A DNA stretch of 64,000 nt, taken from positions 99,576-163,575 of the forward strand of contig NZ_JAAKGO010000009.1 of NCBI RefSeq assembly GCF_011043525.1. The letters are read 5' to 3'. Below the pieces are notes generated by a model that had not been told where the DNA came from, did no database searches, and worked only from the letters and a program-made list of their open reading frames with translations. Shown here in pieces: positions 44,457-52,196 of this stretch (the stretch's first letter is position 1; every line of letters starts with the position of its first letter). Position numbers and translations under genes: made by a program. This stretch comes from Sphingobacterium sp. SGG-5 (GTDB taxonomy: Bacteria > Bacteroidota > Bacteroidia > Sphingobacteriales > Sphingobacteriaceae).

Positions 44457-45509
44457 TTACTTTTTTGTGATTGTCCAAGTGTTTGTCATCTTGTTGTAGG
44501 TTAGTTTTCCATTACATAATTCTGCTAGTGTATTTAAAACTTGTTCTTTCTTGCGGTTTTTGAACGTTATAGTGATGTTTTTATCTACCATACTGGGGTG
44601 TACAGCTATTGAATCACCATAGTTTCGATAGGCCTTTCTAATCACTTGATGAAGCGGTTCGTTGAGGTGTACTAATTCATTGTCAAACCAGTTTTTATAA
44701 TAATAAGTCGATACTTCCCAACTATTCTGCTGGTTGAGCTGTGCTTTTTGCCCATTTAATAAGAATACATGCGTATTTGATGTTTTATTAATCAGTGATA
44801 GTATATTTTCGGAGGTGTTATGGCTCATATCGATAAGCTCAATTGTTTTATTCTCCGGTACGGCAAAGACATTTACTTTCCCGGTATTTACCTCAACGAC
44901 CCTGCCGATATCGGAATCAATATTGAATGAAGTTCCGACCACCTGCGTTGTAAAGTCTTTTGAAACAATTAGAAAAGGTTTTTTTTCATTTTTTGCCACA
45001 TCGAAAAAGGCTTCTCCCTTCAGTTTTACTAACCGGATATGCTGCAGCATTTGCGTGGGATAAGCTAACGTTGTGTTACCATTTAATAATATGATTGTGC
45101 CATCACTTAACGTTACTTTCTTACGTTCTCCCGCCTGGGTGTCGACTGTGGTCCATTTCAGTTCCCCATTGGTATCTGTGACTTTGTCCGTTAAAAAGAC
45201 GAAACCAACAATAAGGCAAACAGCCACCACTGCAGAAGCCCAGTAATATCGTCTCACCCGGTTCTTAGGAACGATAGAATTTTTCTCTATATGTCTAATC
45301 AACCGCGACCGAATGGCTTGCTCTTGTTTAAAGCTCTTTAGGGCTTCGGAAGAATCGGAAATCTCATCAAATTTTTCACGCATCAACTGAAGAAGAGCTT
45401 TATTGCCACTGGCTTCATGAAAAAGATGCTGTAGCCTTTTTAATTCCTCTGTAGAGATGGTCTTTAATTGAAGTTTTTCAATCAGGTATAAAATTTCTTT
45501 CTCCTTCAT
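44457..45509 (-). CDS. FecR-family anti-sigma factor
   Basis: A 350-aa inner-membrane anti-sigma factor. A cytoplasmic helical N-terminus (residues 1-80) binds sigma, a membrane helix follows (YYWASAVVAVCLIVGFVFL, about 87-105), then the FecR domain (TVDTQAGERKKVTLSDGT ... FDVAKNEKKPF ... VVGTSFNID ... VNTGKVNVF) and a C-terminal DUF4974 domain (NEPLHQVIRKAYRNYGDS ... DKNITITFKNRKKEQVLNTLAEL) that contacts the receptor's STN domain. It should control the ECF sigma factor encoded at 36444. Confidence 0.93.
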   Translation of the reverse strand: MKEKEILYLIEKLQLKTISTEELKRLQHLFHEASGNKALLQLMREKFDEISDSSEALKSFKQEQAIRSRLIRHIEKNSIVPKNRVRRYYWASAVVAVCLIVGFVFLTDKVTDTNGELKWTTVDTQAGERKKVTLSDGTIILLNGNTTLAYPTQMLQHIRLVKLKGEAFFDVAKNEKKPFLIVSKDFTTQVVGTSFNIDSDIGRVVEVNTGKVNVFAVPENKTIELIDMSHNTSENILSLINKTSNTHVFLLNGQKAQLNQQNSWEVSTYYYKNWFDNELVHLNEPLHQVIRKAYRNYGDSIAVHPSMVDKNITITFKNRKKEQVLNTLAELCNGKLTYNKMTNTWTITKK

Positions 45510-45595
45510 ACCCTATACTATCCAAAAGATAGATATTGGTAGGGGTTGAAAAAGAAAATATTTTATAAATATCTTATAATCAATAGTTTTTTTTA

Positions 45596-46783
45596 TTATG
45601 CTACGTCAAAACTATTCACCACCTCGCCATTTTCTTTTCGAAGTATCAGATTGAACTTTTTGCTAGAAGAGGTCACCTCGATCAATGTTCGCTGCCCCTC
45701 TTTTGGCCCTCCACCAATGATGACGTGGTAGTTGTGATCCTTGTCTGGTGGGTAGAAGCCAAACTTATGGGTATGCCCTGAGATAACAGCGCTTACTTTG
45801 TGTTTTTGTAGGAGATCATGGAAGCAAGCTCTGTTATGCAGTGTGCCGTGCCAATCGTCAGAATGGAAGAAAGGTATGTGTGTCACGACGACAGTACGTT
45901 TTGCTTTTTTCCTTTCGTTGGACTGGAGCACATGCGATAGCCATTCCTGTTGCTCGAGTCGATAGCTATCGTAATCTGTCGTGTTTGCGTAGACTTCGTG
46001 TGTGTCCGGTTTATCTTCGCCGCCATCTAATATGATCCAAAATGTAGAGCCTAAAGAAAATGCCTGATAAAATTTATTTTGCGGATAATCAAAAAAGGTT
46101 TTGAAATGTCTTGCAAATGCTCCTCGCGTTTCGTGGTTGCCACGAACCATAATAAAGGGTGTTTGGGAAGCAAAGACATCGGCCACCGGTTTCAGCAGTT
46201 TGCTGGTGAGGTCCTGCGGTTTGGTCGTATAATGAAAAGAATCTCCATTTAGAATGACCAGATCTTTTTTCGGCAGTGTACTCTGATCATACAGCAACTT
46301 ATAGCTTTTTGTGTTTTCATGGATGTCATTGAGTATCAATACGTGCGCTTCGGAATCTTTTGTGATGAGAGGGAAGGCTGTTTTGAATGTATCAGACTGT
46401 ATGCTTGCACCATATTCAATCTTATAGGGATCAAATCGAGTAATTTCCTTTGCCCGAATGCGGTATGAAATGTCTTTCCCCTCATGTGGAACCTGAAACT
46501 TAAAGAAAGTAGCGTTTGCATTTCGCATACCATCTTCTACTTGGTATAACATCTTTTTGATACTGCCATCGGTGTTTAGTATTTCTATCCAGGCTAAACA
46601 GGGGATATTGAAAACAGTACAAACTGTCACGTAGTTGGCGGTATAATTTTGTAGATAGGGTGGGGTGGTGAATGCAAAACCTTCTTCCCGCAAAGATGCT
46701 GTATGTGCAGAAACCTTTTGTGTAGAGGCAGCCAGCCCCAATACCCCTATACTTTTTAAGAAAAACCGTCTATCTAATGTCAT
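45596..46783 (-). CDS. Calcineurin-like metallophosphoesterase, Tat-exported
   Basis: A 395-aa phosphoesterase. The N-terminus has a Tat signal (MTLDRRFFLKSIGVLGLAAS). An N-terminal Ig/fibronectin-like portion precedes the catalytic domain with all metallophosphatase motifs: ILNDIHEN, LNGDSFHY, VRGNHETRG, VTHIPFFHSD and ISGHTHKFGFY. The substrate is unknown; phosphomonoesters or diesters released by the neighbouring lipoprotein are possible. It ends 86 bp before fecR on the same strand and may be part of the same regulon. Confidence 0.88.
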   Translation of the reverse strand: MTLDRRFFLKSIGVLGLAASTQKVSAHTASLREEGFAFTTPPYLQNYTANYVTVCTVFNIPCLAWIEILNTDGSIKKMLYQVEDGMRNANATFFKFQVPHEGKDISYRIRAKEITRFDPYKIEYGASIQSDTFKTAFPLITKDSEAHVLILNDIHENTKSYKLLYDQSTLPKKDLVILNGDSFHYTTKPQDLTSKLLKPVADVFASQTPFIMVRGNHETRGAFARHFKTFFDYPQNKFYQAFSLGSTFWIILDGGEDKPDTHEVYANTTDYDSYRLEQQEWLSHVLQSNERKKAKRTVVVTHIPFFHSDDWHGTLHNRACFHDLLQKHKVSAVISGHTHKFGFYPPDKDHNYHVIIGGGPKEGQRTLIEVTSSSKKFNLILRKENGEVVNSFDVA

Positions 46784-46883
46784 CGTTGTTGTGATTGGTT
46801 GGCCTAAATTAGAGAATAGTGCAGGTATTGTAAAGAATGAAACATCTTTTTTACGTATGTGAATAAAATACTTTTTTATCTTT

Positions 46884-46891
46884 TATATTTG
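46884..46891 (+). promoter_or_regulatory. Possible -7 element (TATATTTG)
   Basis: TATATTTG fits TAnnTTTG exactly and lies 36 bp before the ATG at 46928. No good -33 TTTG is present at the right distance. Confidence 0.35.
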
Positions 46892-46927
46892 TGTAACGAT
46901 ATCAGATATCTAAATCATATTTTTTAA

Positions 46928-47407
46928 ATGAACTTTATGAAAAATCCCGTAGCCATCCCACTTATTTTTATATGGGTAGGATTTGTATGTGCAATTAGTT
47001 TTATGGAAGCTTGGCTCAAATTTCAAGCTCCGGGAGTTACTATTCCGATCGGTTTGGGAATAGGTCGTTTGGTTTTTGGTGCGCTGAATAAGGTGGAATG
47101 GGTTTTATTTCTGGGCAGTGTATGGAGCTTATTTCCGATAAAAAATCTATTTTCCAGACAGCGCGTATTCTTAATTGTATTGTTCATTATCTTGTCTATA
47201 CAAACTTTCTGGATGCTGCCGGTATTAGATATGCGGGCTGAACTTTTTATCCAGGGAGCGGAGGTGCCACCGTCGAATATGCACGTTTATTTTGTGGCTG
47301 TGGAGCTTCTCAAAGTAGTAGCGCTTGTCCTATTGGGCACGAGTTTGTTTGGGAAGTCGACCGAGACTGTTTCTCAGCAAGCAATGAAAGTTACCAACCT
47401 CGGATAG
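46928..47407 (+). CDS. Membrane protein of unknown function, four helices
   Basis: A 159-aa integral membrane protein. Four hydrophobic segments are visible: NPVAIPLIFIWVGFVCAISF, KVEWVLFLGSVWSLF, VFLIVLFIILSIQTFWMLPVL and VYFVAVELLKVVALVLLGTSLF. A conserved-looking EAWLKFQAPGVTIPIGLGIGR follows helix 1. I do not recognise a family of known function. Its 3' end overlaps the end of the convergent metQ gene by 17 bp, so the two transcripts would be antisense at their tails. Confidence 0.75.
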   Translation: MNFMKNPVAIPLIFIWVGFVCAISFMEAWLKFQAPGVTIPIGLGIGRLVFGALNKVEWVLFLGSVWSLFPIKNLFSRQRVFLIVLFIILSIQTFWMLPVLDMRAELFIQGAEVPPSNMHVYFVAVELLKVVALVLLGTSLFGKSTETVSQQAMKVTNLG

Positions 47408-48200
47408 CCCCTCCTTTAAATGCTTCTTCGGCAGTAGCTTCGACCTCTGCAGATTGGTAGGCCTGTACAAATTTTTGGATTTTTGAATCTTCCTGATTGT
47501 CCCTCCGGCAAACGATGATATTGACATATGGGGATTGCCCATCTTCCATAAAGATGCCGTCTCGTTTTGCCGTCAGGTTGTTGCTGGCGGCAAAGTTGTT
47601 GTTAATAATGGCTACGGTTACCTGTTTGTCATCCAAGGTCCGTGGTAGCTGAGGCGCTTCTAATTCCAGTATCCGAAGGTTCAGTCTGTTTTCCCGGATA
47701 TTTTGTGCCGTTGGCAGTAAACCTACGCCCTCGTCCAATTTGATTAAGCCCACTTTCTCTAATAGGAGCAAAGCTCTCCCCAGATTACTGCGGTCGTTGG
47801 GTATGACCACAGTATCTCCGTTTTTTAATTCACTGATATTTTTTATTTTCCGGGAATAGCCGGCCATCGGGTAAACAAATGTGTTTCCCACGATAACAAA
47901 ATCATATCCCCTGTTTTTAGACTGATCGTCGAGGTAAGGCTTGGTCTGAAATACATTGACATCGATGTCCTGTTGATGTAAGGCTTCATTCGGCATGACA
48001 TAGTCATTGAAAGATATCAGTTCGACATCAAGACCATACTTCTCTTTGGCTACCCTTTGTGCTGTCTCCGCGAGTTTGTATTCCGGACCTGCCTGTACGC
48101 CTACACGGAGCGTATTGCTGTTGGTGGAAGGTCCACAGGACCAAAGTAATCCGATCAAAGTGCATAAAGCGATAAGCTTATAAAATAATGTCATATTCAT
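47391..48200 (-). CDS. metQ: Methionine ABC transporter substrate-binding lipoprotein
   Basis: A MetQ/NlpA-family lipoprotein that binds methionine for import; 269 aa. The frame is open to 48275, but that start would run into metI. ATG 48200, 7 bp after the metI stop, gives a proper lipoprotein signal (MNMTLFYKLIALCTLIGLLWSC). Family motifs: LRVGVQAGPEYKLAETAQRVAKEKYGLDVELISFNDY is the usual N-terminal domain, followed by NVFQTKPYLDDQ and VVIPNDRSNLGRALLLLE. Last gene of metNIQ. Confidence 0.92.
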   Translation of the reverse strand: MNMTLFYKLIALCTLIGLLWSCGPSTNSNTLRVGVQAGPEYKLAETAQRVAKEKYGLDVELISFNDYVMPNEALHQQDIDVNVFQTKPYLDDQSKNRGYDFVIVGNTFVYPMAGYSRKIKNISELKNGDTVVIPNDRSNLGRALLLLEKVGLIKLDEGVGLLPTAQNIRENRLNLRILELEAPQLPRTLDDKQVTVAIINNNFAASNNLTAKRDGIFMEDGQSPYVNIIVCRRDNQEDSKIQKFVQAYQSAEVEATAEEAFKGGAIRGW

Positions 48201-48207
48201 GAGTCTG

Positions 48208-48864
48208 TTATTTACGATGGTCCACATATTTTGAGATTTTATCACCGATAAACTGTATGCCGAAGACCGTACCAATTAAGAGGATAAGAACGGTATTCAT
48301 GATGAGTGCGTCATAACCGATATAACCATATTGGTAGCCGATATGACCAAGCCCACCTGCTCCCACGGCACCTCCCATAGCGGAATACCCCACCAAGGTA
48401 ATAAGAGTTAACGATGCATTGTTGATTAAGGATGGAAGGGCTTCGGGAATAAGCACTTTCCGAATAATTTGTAAGGTTGTAGCCCCCATGGATCGAGCAG
48501 CTTCAATCACGCCATAAGGGATTTCCAATAAGCTGTTTTCGACAAGGCGTGCGACGAAGGGAGCAGCGCCGACACTCAATGGAACGATCGCTGCGGCGGT
48601 ACCGATGGAAGTTCCGACAACCATACGTGTGAACGGGATCATCCATACGATGAGTATGATAAAAGGTATAGAGCGAAAGATATTAACAAAAAAAGCCAGT
48701 ATGCGGTTTAGTGTTGTGTTATGAAGCAATTGGCGTTCTCGGGAAATAAAAAGAAGGATGCCGAGCGGTAAGCCTAACACGAAACTAAAGAAGCCCGAAG
48801 TAAAGGTCATAAATAAGGTCTCCCAGGTGCCATTTGCTAAAAGCCAAAAGGTATATTCGGACAT
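48208..48864 (-). CDS. metI: Methionine ABC transporter permease
   Basis: A 218-aa permease with five to six helices, the normal MetI length. The EAA loop that contacts the ATPase is visible as YGVIEAARSMGATTLQIIRKVLIPEALP. The N-terminal LANGTWETLFMTFTSGFFSF and FVNIFRSIPFIILIVWMIPFTRM are typical. It sits between metN (8 bp) and metQ (7 bp) in one operon. Confidence 0.95.
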   Translation of the reverse strand: MSEYTFWLLANGTWETLFMTFTSGFFSFVLGLPLGILLFISRERQLLHNTTLNRILAFFVNIFRSIPFIILIVWMIPFTRMVVGTSIGTAAAIVPLSVGAAPFVARLVENSLLEIPYGVIEAARSMGATTLQIIRKVLIPEALPSLINNASLTLITLVGYSAMGGAVGAGGLGHIGYQYGYIGYDALIMNTVLILLIGTVFGIQFIGDKISKYVDHRK

Positions 48865-48872
48865 ACGATAGA

Positions 48873-49619
48873 TTATTCGGTAAATAGTGATGGATTTAAC
48901 AATTCTTTTGTTACGGGCATTGTCGGATGTAGAAATAACTGTTCGACCGTATTCTGCTCGATAATTTCGCCATCCGATATGACTGCCACTTTATGACAAA
49001 TAGATTTGACGACTTCCATTTCATGGGTAATCAATACGATCGTAATATCCAGCTCTTGGTTGATTTTTTTTAATAGGGACAGGATCGACCGGGTTGTTTG
49101 CGGGTCTAAAGCGCTTGTGGCTTCATCACACAGGAGAATTTCCGGGTCCGAAGCTAATGCACGGGCTATCGCAACCCGTTGTTTTTGACCACCCGATAGC
49201 TGGGAAGGATAGGCTTCTTTCTTGTCCGTCAGATCGACGAGGGTAAGGAGTCTATTGATCTTGGTATGTAGATGAGCCTTGTCCATTTTACTTAACCGTA
49301 ATGGGAAAGCAATGTTTTCAAAGACGGTAGCGGAGGATAACAGATTAAACTGTTGAAAAATCATCCCCATCTTTCGTCGGTAGGTTATCAGCTGCTTATC
49401 GTTAAATGTGGTGATATCCGTGCCGTCAAGATATACCGCTCCGGATGTAGGCCTTTCCAATAAATTGATCGTCCGTATTAACGTACTTTTCCCAGATCCC
49501 GAATAACCGATTATCCCAAAGATATTTCCCTTGTCGATAGTTAAATCTATTCCTTTCAGGGCATGGACTTTCTTCCCTTTTTTTTCAAAAACCTTATGTA
49601 CTTGTTCTAGTCGTATCAT
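48873..49619 (-). CDS. metN: Methionine ABC transporter ATP-binding protein, short form
   Basis: A 248-aa ATPase. Walker A is [18 protein letters not shown], the signature is [17 protein letters not shown], Walker B is [15 protein letters not shown] and the H-loop is [10 protein letters not shown]. The order metN-metI-metQ identifies the transporter. It ends right after the ATPase domain, so it lacks the roughly 100-residue C-terminal ACT-like (NIL) domain through which E. coli MetN is inhibited by methionine. Only about 55 bp separate its start from the recA terminator, which leaves no room for a SAM riboswitch. Confidence 0.93.
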   Translation of the reverse strand: MIRLEQVHKVFEKKGKKVHALKGIDLTIDKGNIFGIIGYSGSGKSTLIRTINLLERPTSGAVYLDGTDITTFNDKQLITYRRKMGMIFQQFNLLSSATVFENIAFPLRLSKMDKAHLHTKINRLLTLVDLTDKKEAYPSQLSGGQKQRVAIARALASDPEILLCDEATSALDPQTTRSILSLLKKINQELDITIVLITHEMEVVKSICHKVAVISDGEIIEQNTVEQLFLHPTMPVTKELLNPSLFTE

Positions 49620-49673
49620 GCGATCGATATGCCTTGCCTCGACAAAGATAATGGCTTTTTTGGAAACAATAAA

Positions 49674-49704
49674 AAAAGGCCATTCTATTTAAGAACGGCC
49701 TTTT
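49674..49704 (-). terminator. Terminator of recA
   Basis: AAAAGGCCATTCT and AGAACGGCCTTTT form a 13-bp stem with one mismatch and a 5-nt loop; on the minus strand a U-run follows. It lies 30 bp after the recA stop and insulates metN. Confidence 0.85.
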
Positions 49705-49733
49705 CACAGCATGTTGATATGGAAAAACAAAAA

Positions 49734-50744
49734 TTATATGTCTTGCTCCAGGGATTCTCCCGTGACTTCAGCACGGATCTTTGCTTCCAATTCGTCCATG
49801 AGATCGGGATTGTCCAGCAGAAGATTTTTCACAGCATCCCGCCCCTGACCAAGCTTGGTATCTCCATAGCTAAACCATGACCCCGATTTCTTGACGATAT
49901 TATATTCTACCCCTAAGTCAATAATCTCACCTACTTTGGATATACCTTCACCAAACATAATATCAAACTCGGCAATACGGAAAGGAGGAGCTACTTTATT
50001 TTTCACTACTTTTACTTTTACACGGTTGCCCGATACCTCGTCCGAGTCTTTGATCTGAGATGTGCGACGGATATCCAAACGTACCGAAGAATAGAATTTT
50101 AAGGCATTACCTCCTGTCGTTGTTTCAGGGTTACCGAACATTACACCGATTTTTTCGCGCAGCTGATTGATGAAAATACAGCAGCAATTTGTTTTCGAAA
50201 TGGTACCGGTTAATTTACGTAGCGCTTGAGACATCAGACGTGCTTGTAGGCCCATTTTAGAATCACCCATTTCACCTTCAATTTCGCCTTTAGGTACCAA
50301 GGCTGCCACGGAGTCGATGACAATAACGTCTATAGCTCCTGAACGTATAAGATTGTCGGCAATTTCTAACGCTTGCTCGCCATTGTCGGGTTGGGAAATA
50401 AGTAGATTTTCGACATCTACACCCAGTTTCTGGGCATAATATTTATCAAAGGCGTGCTCGGCATCGATAATGGCCGCTATACCTCCTTTTTTCTGTGCCT
50501 CGGCCACGATATGTGTTGCCAGCGTAGTCTTTCCGGATGATTCAGGACCGTAGATTTCAACAATACGACCTTTGGGTACACCGCCTATACCTAACGCAAT
50601 GTCCAATCCCAAGGATCCTGTGGATATCGCTTCGATAGGCTCTACAGCCGTGTCCCCTAATTTCATAATGGCACCTTTGCCGTATGATTTTTCCAGTTTA
50701 TCTAATGTAAGCTGTAGCGCTTTGAGTTTGTCTGTGTTGCTCAT
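49734..50744 (-). CDS. recA: Recombinase A
   Basis: A 336-aa RecA, the strand-exchange protein and SOS co-protease. Walker A is [13 protein letters not shown], Walker B is [14 protein letters not shown], and loop L1/L2 regions are [22 protein letters not shown] and [27 protein letters not shown]. The C-terminus is acidic and short compared with E. coli. A monocistronic gene with a recognisable promoter and terminator. No LexA-like box was found by eye. Confidence 0.98.
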   Translation of the reverse strand: MSNTDKLKALQLTLDKLEKSYGKGAIMKLGDTAVEPIEAISTGSLGLDIALGIGGVPKGRIVEIYGPESSGKTTLATHIVAEAQKKGGIAAIIDAEHAFDKYYAQKLGVDVENLLISQPDNGEQALEIADNLIRSGAIDVIVIDSVAALVPKGEIEGEMGDSKMGLQARLMSQALRKLTGTISKTNCCCIFINQLREKIGVMFGNPETTTGGNALKFYSSVRLDIRRTSQIKDSDEVSGNRVKVKVVKNKVAPPFRIAEFDIMFGEGISKVGEIIDLGVEYNIVKKSGSWFSYGDTKLGQGRDAVKNLLLDNPDLMDELEAKIRAEVTGESLEQDI

Positions 50745-50763
50745 ATATTTAGTATTGTTGAGT

Positions 50764-50794
50764 CAAAAATAAAATTATTTATTTTAATTACAAA
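50764..50794 (-). promoter_or_regulatory. Bacteroidetes-type promoter of recA
   Basis: On the minus strand TTTG (50794-50791) and TATTTTTG (50771-50764) are 19 nt apart, an exact match to the TTTG/TAnnTTTG pattern of Bacteroidetes promoters. The -7 box is 19 bp upstream of the recA ATG, so the leader must be very short. Confidence 0.6.
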
Positions 50795-50811
50795 ATAATA
50801 TGCTAAAAAAA

Positions 50812-51489
50812 TTAGTCGTTAGGGTTTGTGGCCGGCTGTATCGCTGTGGCTTTATAATTCTTTTCAAAATATTTACAGAAATAGGTGATTGGACATAGCT
50901 CACATTTTGGTCTTCGGGCCACGCAGATGTAGCGCCCATGTAAGATCAACCAATGGTGGGCCACAGCTATGGTCTCCTCGGGCAGATATTTTATCAATTG
51001 CTTTTCCACAGCGAGGGGAGTCGTGGCATTGCTCGTTAACCCGAGACGATTGCTCACCCGGAAAACATGGGTGTCGACCGCCATTGCGGGACGATGATAT
51101 ACAACGGAAGAAATCACATTGGCGGTCTTTCTCCCTACGCCGGGTAGTTTGATGAGATCTTCAATTTTTTCGGGTACGACGCCCTGAAAGTCACCTATTA
51201 ACTTTTGGGCCATACCGACCAAATGCTTGGATTTATTGTTGGGATAGCTTACTGATCGTATATAGGTGAAGACCTCCTCGGGATTGCTTGCGGCCAATGT
51301 TTCGGCATCCGGAAAGCGTTCGAAGAGTGCCGGTGTGACCTGATTAATACGCTTATCCGTACATTGGGCAGAGAGTATGACAGCAACCAGCAACTCGTAA
51401 GGATTGCTATAATGCAGTTCGGTCTGCGCGTCAGGATTGTGTGTGGAGAAGTACTCGACAAAGGCTTTGTACCGATCTTTTTTTAACAT
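50812..51489 (-). CDS. nth: Endonuclease III (DNA glycosylase/AP lyase)
   Basis: A 225-aa base-excision repair enzyme that removes oxidised pyrimidines. The helix-hairpin-helix motif is LPGVGRKTANVI with catalytic Lys121, the catalytic aspartate is Asp139 in AVDTHVFRV, and the [4Fe-4S] cluster ligands are in ICVARRPKCELCPITYFC. The frame is open far upstream (to 51828), across the antitoxin gene on the other strand, but ATG 51489 gives the normal N-terminus (MLKKDRYKAFVEYFS) and length. Confidence 0.95.
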   Translation of the reverse strand: MLKKDRYKAFVEYFSTHNPDAQTELHYSNPYELLVAVILSAQCTDKRINQVTPALFERFPDAETLAASNPEEVFTYIRSVSYPNNKSKHLVGMAQKLIGDFQGVVPEKIEDLIKLPGVGRKTANVISSVVYHRPAMAVDTHVFRVSNRLGLTSNATTPLAVEKQLIKYLPEETIAVAHHWLILHGRYICVARRPKCELCPITYFCKYFEKNYKATAIQPATNPND

Positions 51490-51574
51490 GTCTAAAGATA
51501 CGAATTTTGAAAGAAGCTCTATATAGAGGACAAGCGATATGTTAAAAATATTTCGTAACTTCGATTTAAATAAT

Positions 51575-51580
51575 AGGAGG
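51575..51580 (+). promoter_or_regulatory. Strong Shine-Dalgarno site of the antitoxin gene
   Basis: A full AGGAGG, 6 nt before ATG 51587. Such a consensus site is unusual for this phylum and supports the shorter start of the antitoxin. High translation of the antitoxin relative to the toxin fits a toxin-antitoxin pair. Confidence 0.65.
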
Positions 51581-51586
51581 TTTACT

Positions 51587-51811
51587 ATGAAGACTGTATT
51601 GTTGGAGGTAAATAGCAGAGAGGCGTATAGGTTACTTAAAAACTTGGAAGAATTAAAACTCGTACGCATCTTGAAGAATCTCAATAAAACTGAAGAGACA
51701 AAATATTCCATATATGATTTTGTTGGTGTGCTGTCGAAGGAAGAAGCTGTCGAAATGCAAAATGCTATAACAGAAAGTTGCGAAGTGATAGATGAAGACG
51801 ACTGGAAGTAA
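51587..51811 (+). CDS. VapB-like antitoxin
   Basis: A 74-aa acidic protein just upstream of a PIN-domain toxin gene. The frame is open from 51539, but AGGAGG 6 nt before ATG 51587 points to MKTVLLEVNSREAYRLLKNL as the N-terminus. It is mostly helical with an acidic C-terminus (VIDEDDWK), as expected for the toxin-neutralising tail. I see no clear AbrB, RHH or HTH DNA-binding signature; the assignment rests on position, size and the 20-bp overlap with the toxin gene. Confidence 0.75.
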   Translation: MKTVLLEVNSREAYRLLKNLEELKLVRILKNLNKTEETKYSIYDFVGVLSKEEAVEMQNAITESCEVIDEDDWK

Positions 51812-52190
51812 TTATCTGTTAGATACAAATATTGTTATCGAGGTTTTTTCGGGTAATCGAGATATTGCTGATAAATTACATCAACTAGACACCTTTTTTA
51901 TATCAGCAACAATACTTGGAGAGTTGCATGTTGGAATTAATAGAGTCGTTAACCGGACTAAACATTTAAAAAAGCTTATAAATTTCCTGACCTTGTGCGA
52001 CGTAGCATTAGTTGACACCCGTACTTCAGAGATATTTGGTGAGGTATCTGCACAATTATATAAAAAGGGAAAGCCTATCCCTTCAAATGATGTATGGATA
52101 TCGGCAACTGCACTTCAGTATGATTTTACTCTTGTTACACGAGATAAGCATTTTAGTGAAGTGGAGAAATTAAAAGTAGAGATGTGGTGA
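51792..52190 (+). CDS. PIN-domain ribonuclease toxin (VapC type)
   Basis: A 132-aa PIN-fold RNase of the VapC family, which cuts tRNA or other RNA when free of its antitoxin. The acidic catalytic residues are Asp11 (YLLDTNIVIE), Glu44 (ILGELHVGI), Asp100 (PSNDVWISATA) and Asp118 (VTRDKHF). It overlaps the antitoxin gene by 20 bp and ends 6 bp before the convergent nuoN stop. Confidence 0.9.
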   Translation: MKTTGSNYLLDTNIVIEVFSGNRDIADKLHQLDTFFISATILGELHVGINRVVNRTKHLKKLINFLTLCDVALVDTRTSEIFGEVSAQLYKKGKPIPSNDVWISATALQYDFTLVTRDKHFSEVEKLKVEMW

Positions 52191-52196
52191 TCTTAA

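Noticed and set aside
47391..48275. Longer metQ start at 48275
   Set aside because: It would overlap the end of metI by 68 bp and place 25 polar residues before the lipoprotein signal.
49620..49673. SAM riboswitch before metNIQ
   Set aside because: Only about 55 bp lie between the metN start and the recA terminator, and no conserved riboswitch core is visible.
51490..51828. Upstream extension of the nth frame
   Set aside because: It runs antisense across the antitoxin gene and would add 113 residues that endonuclease III does not have.
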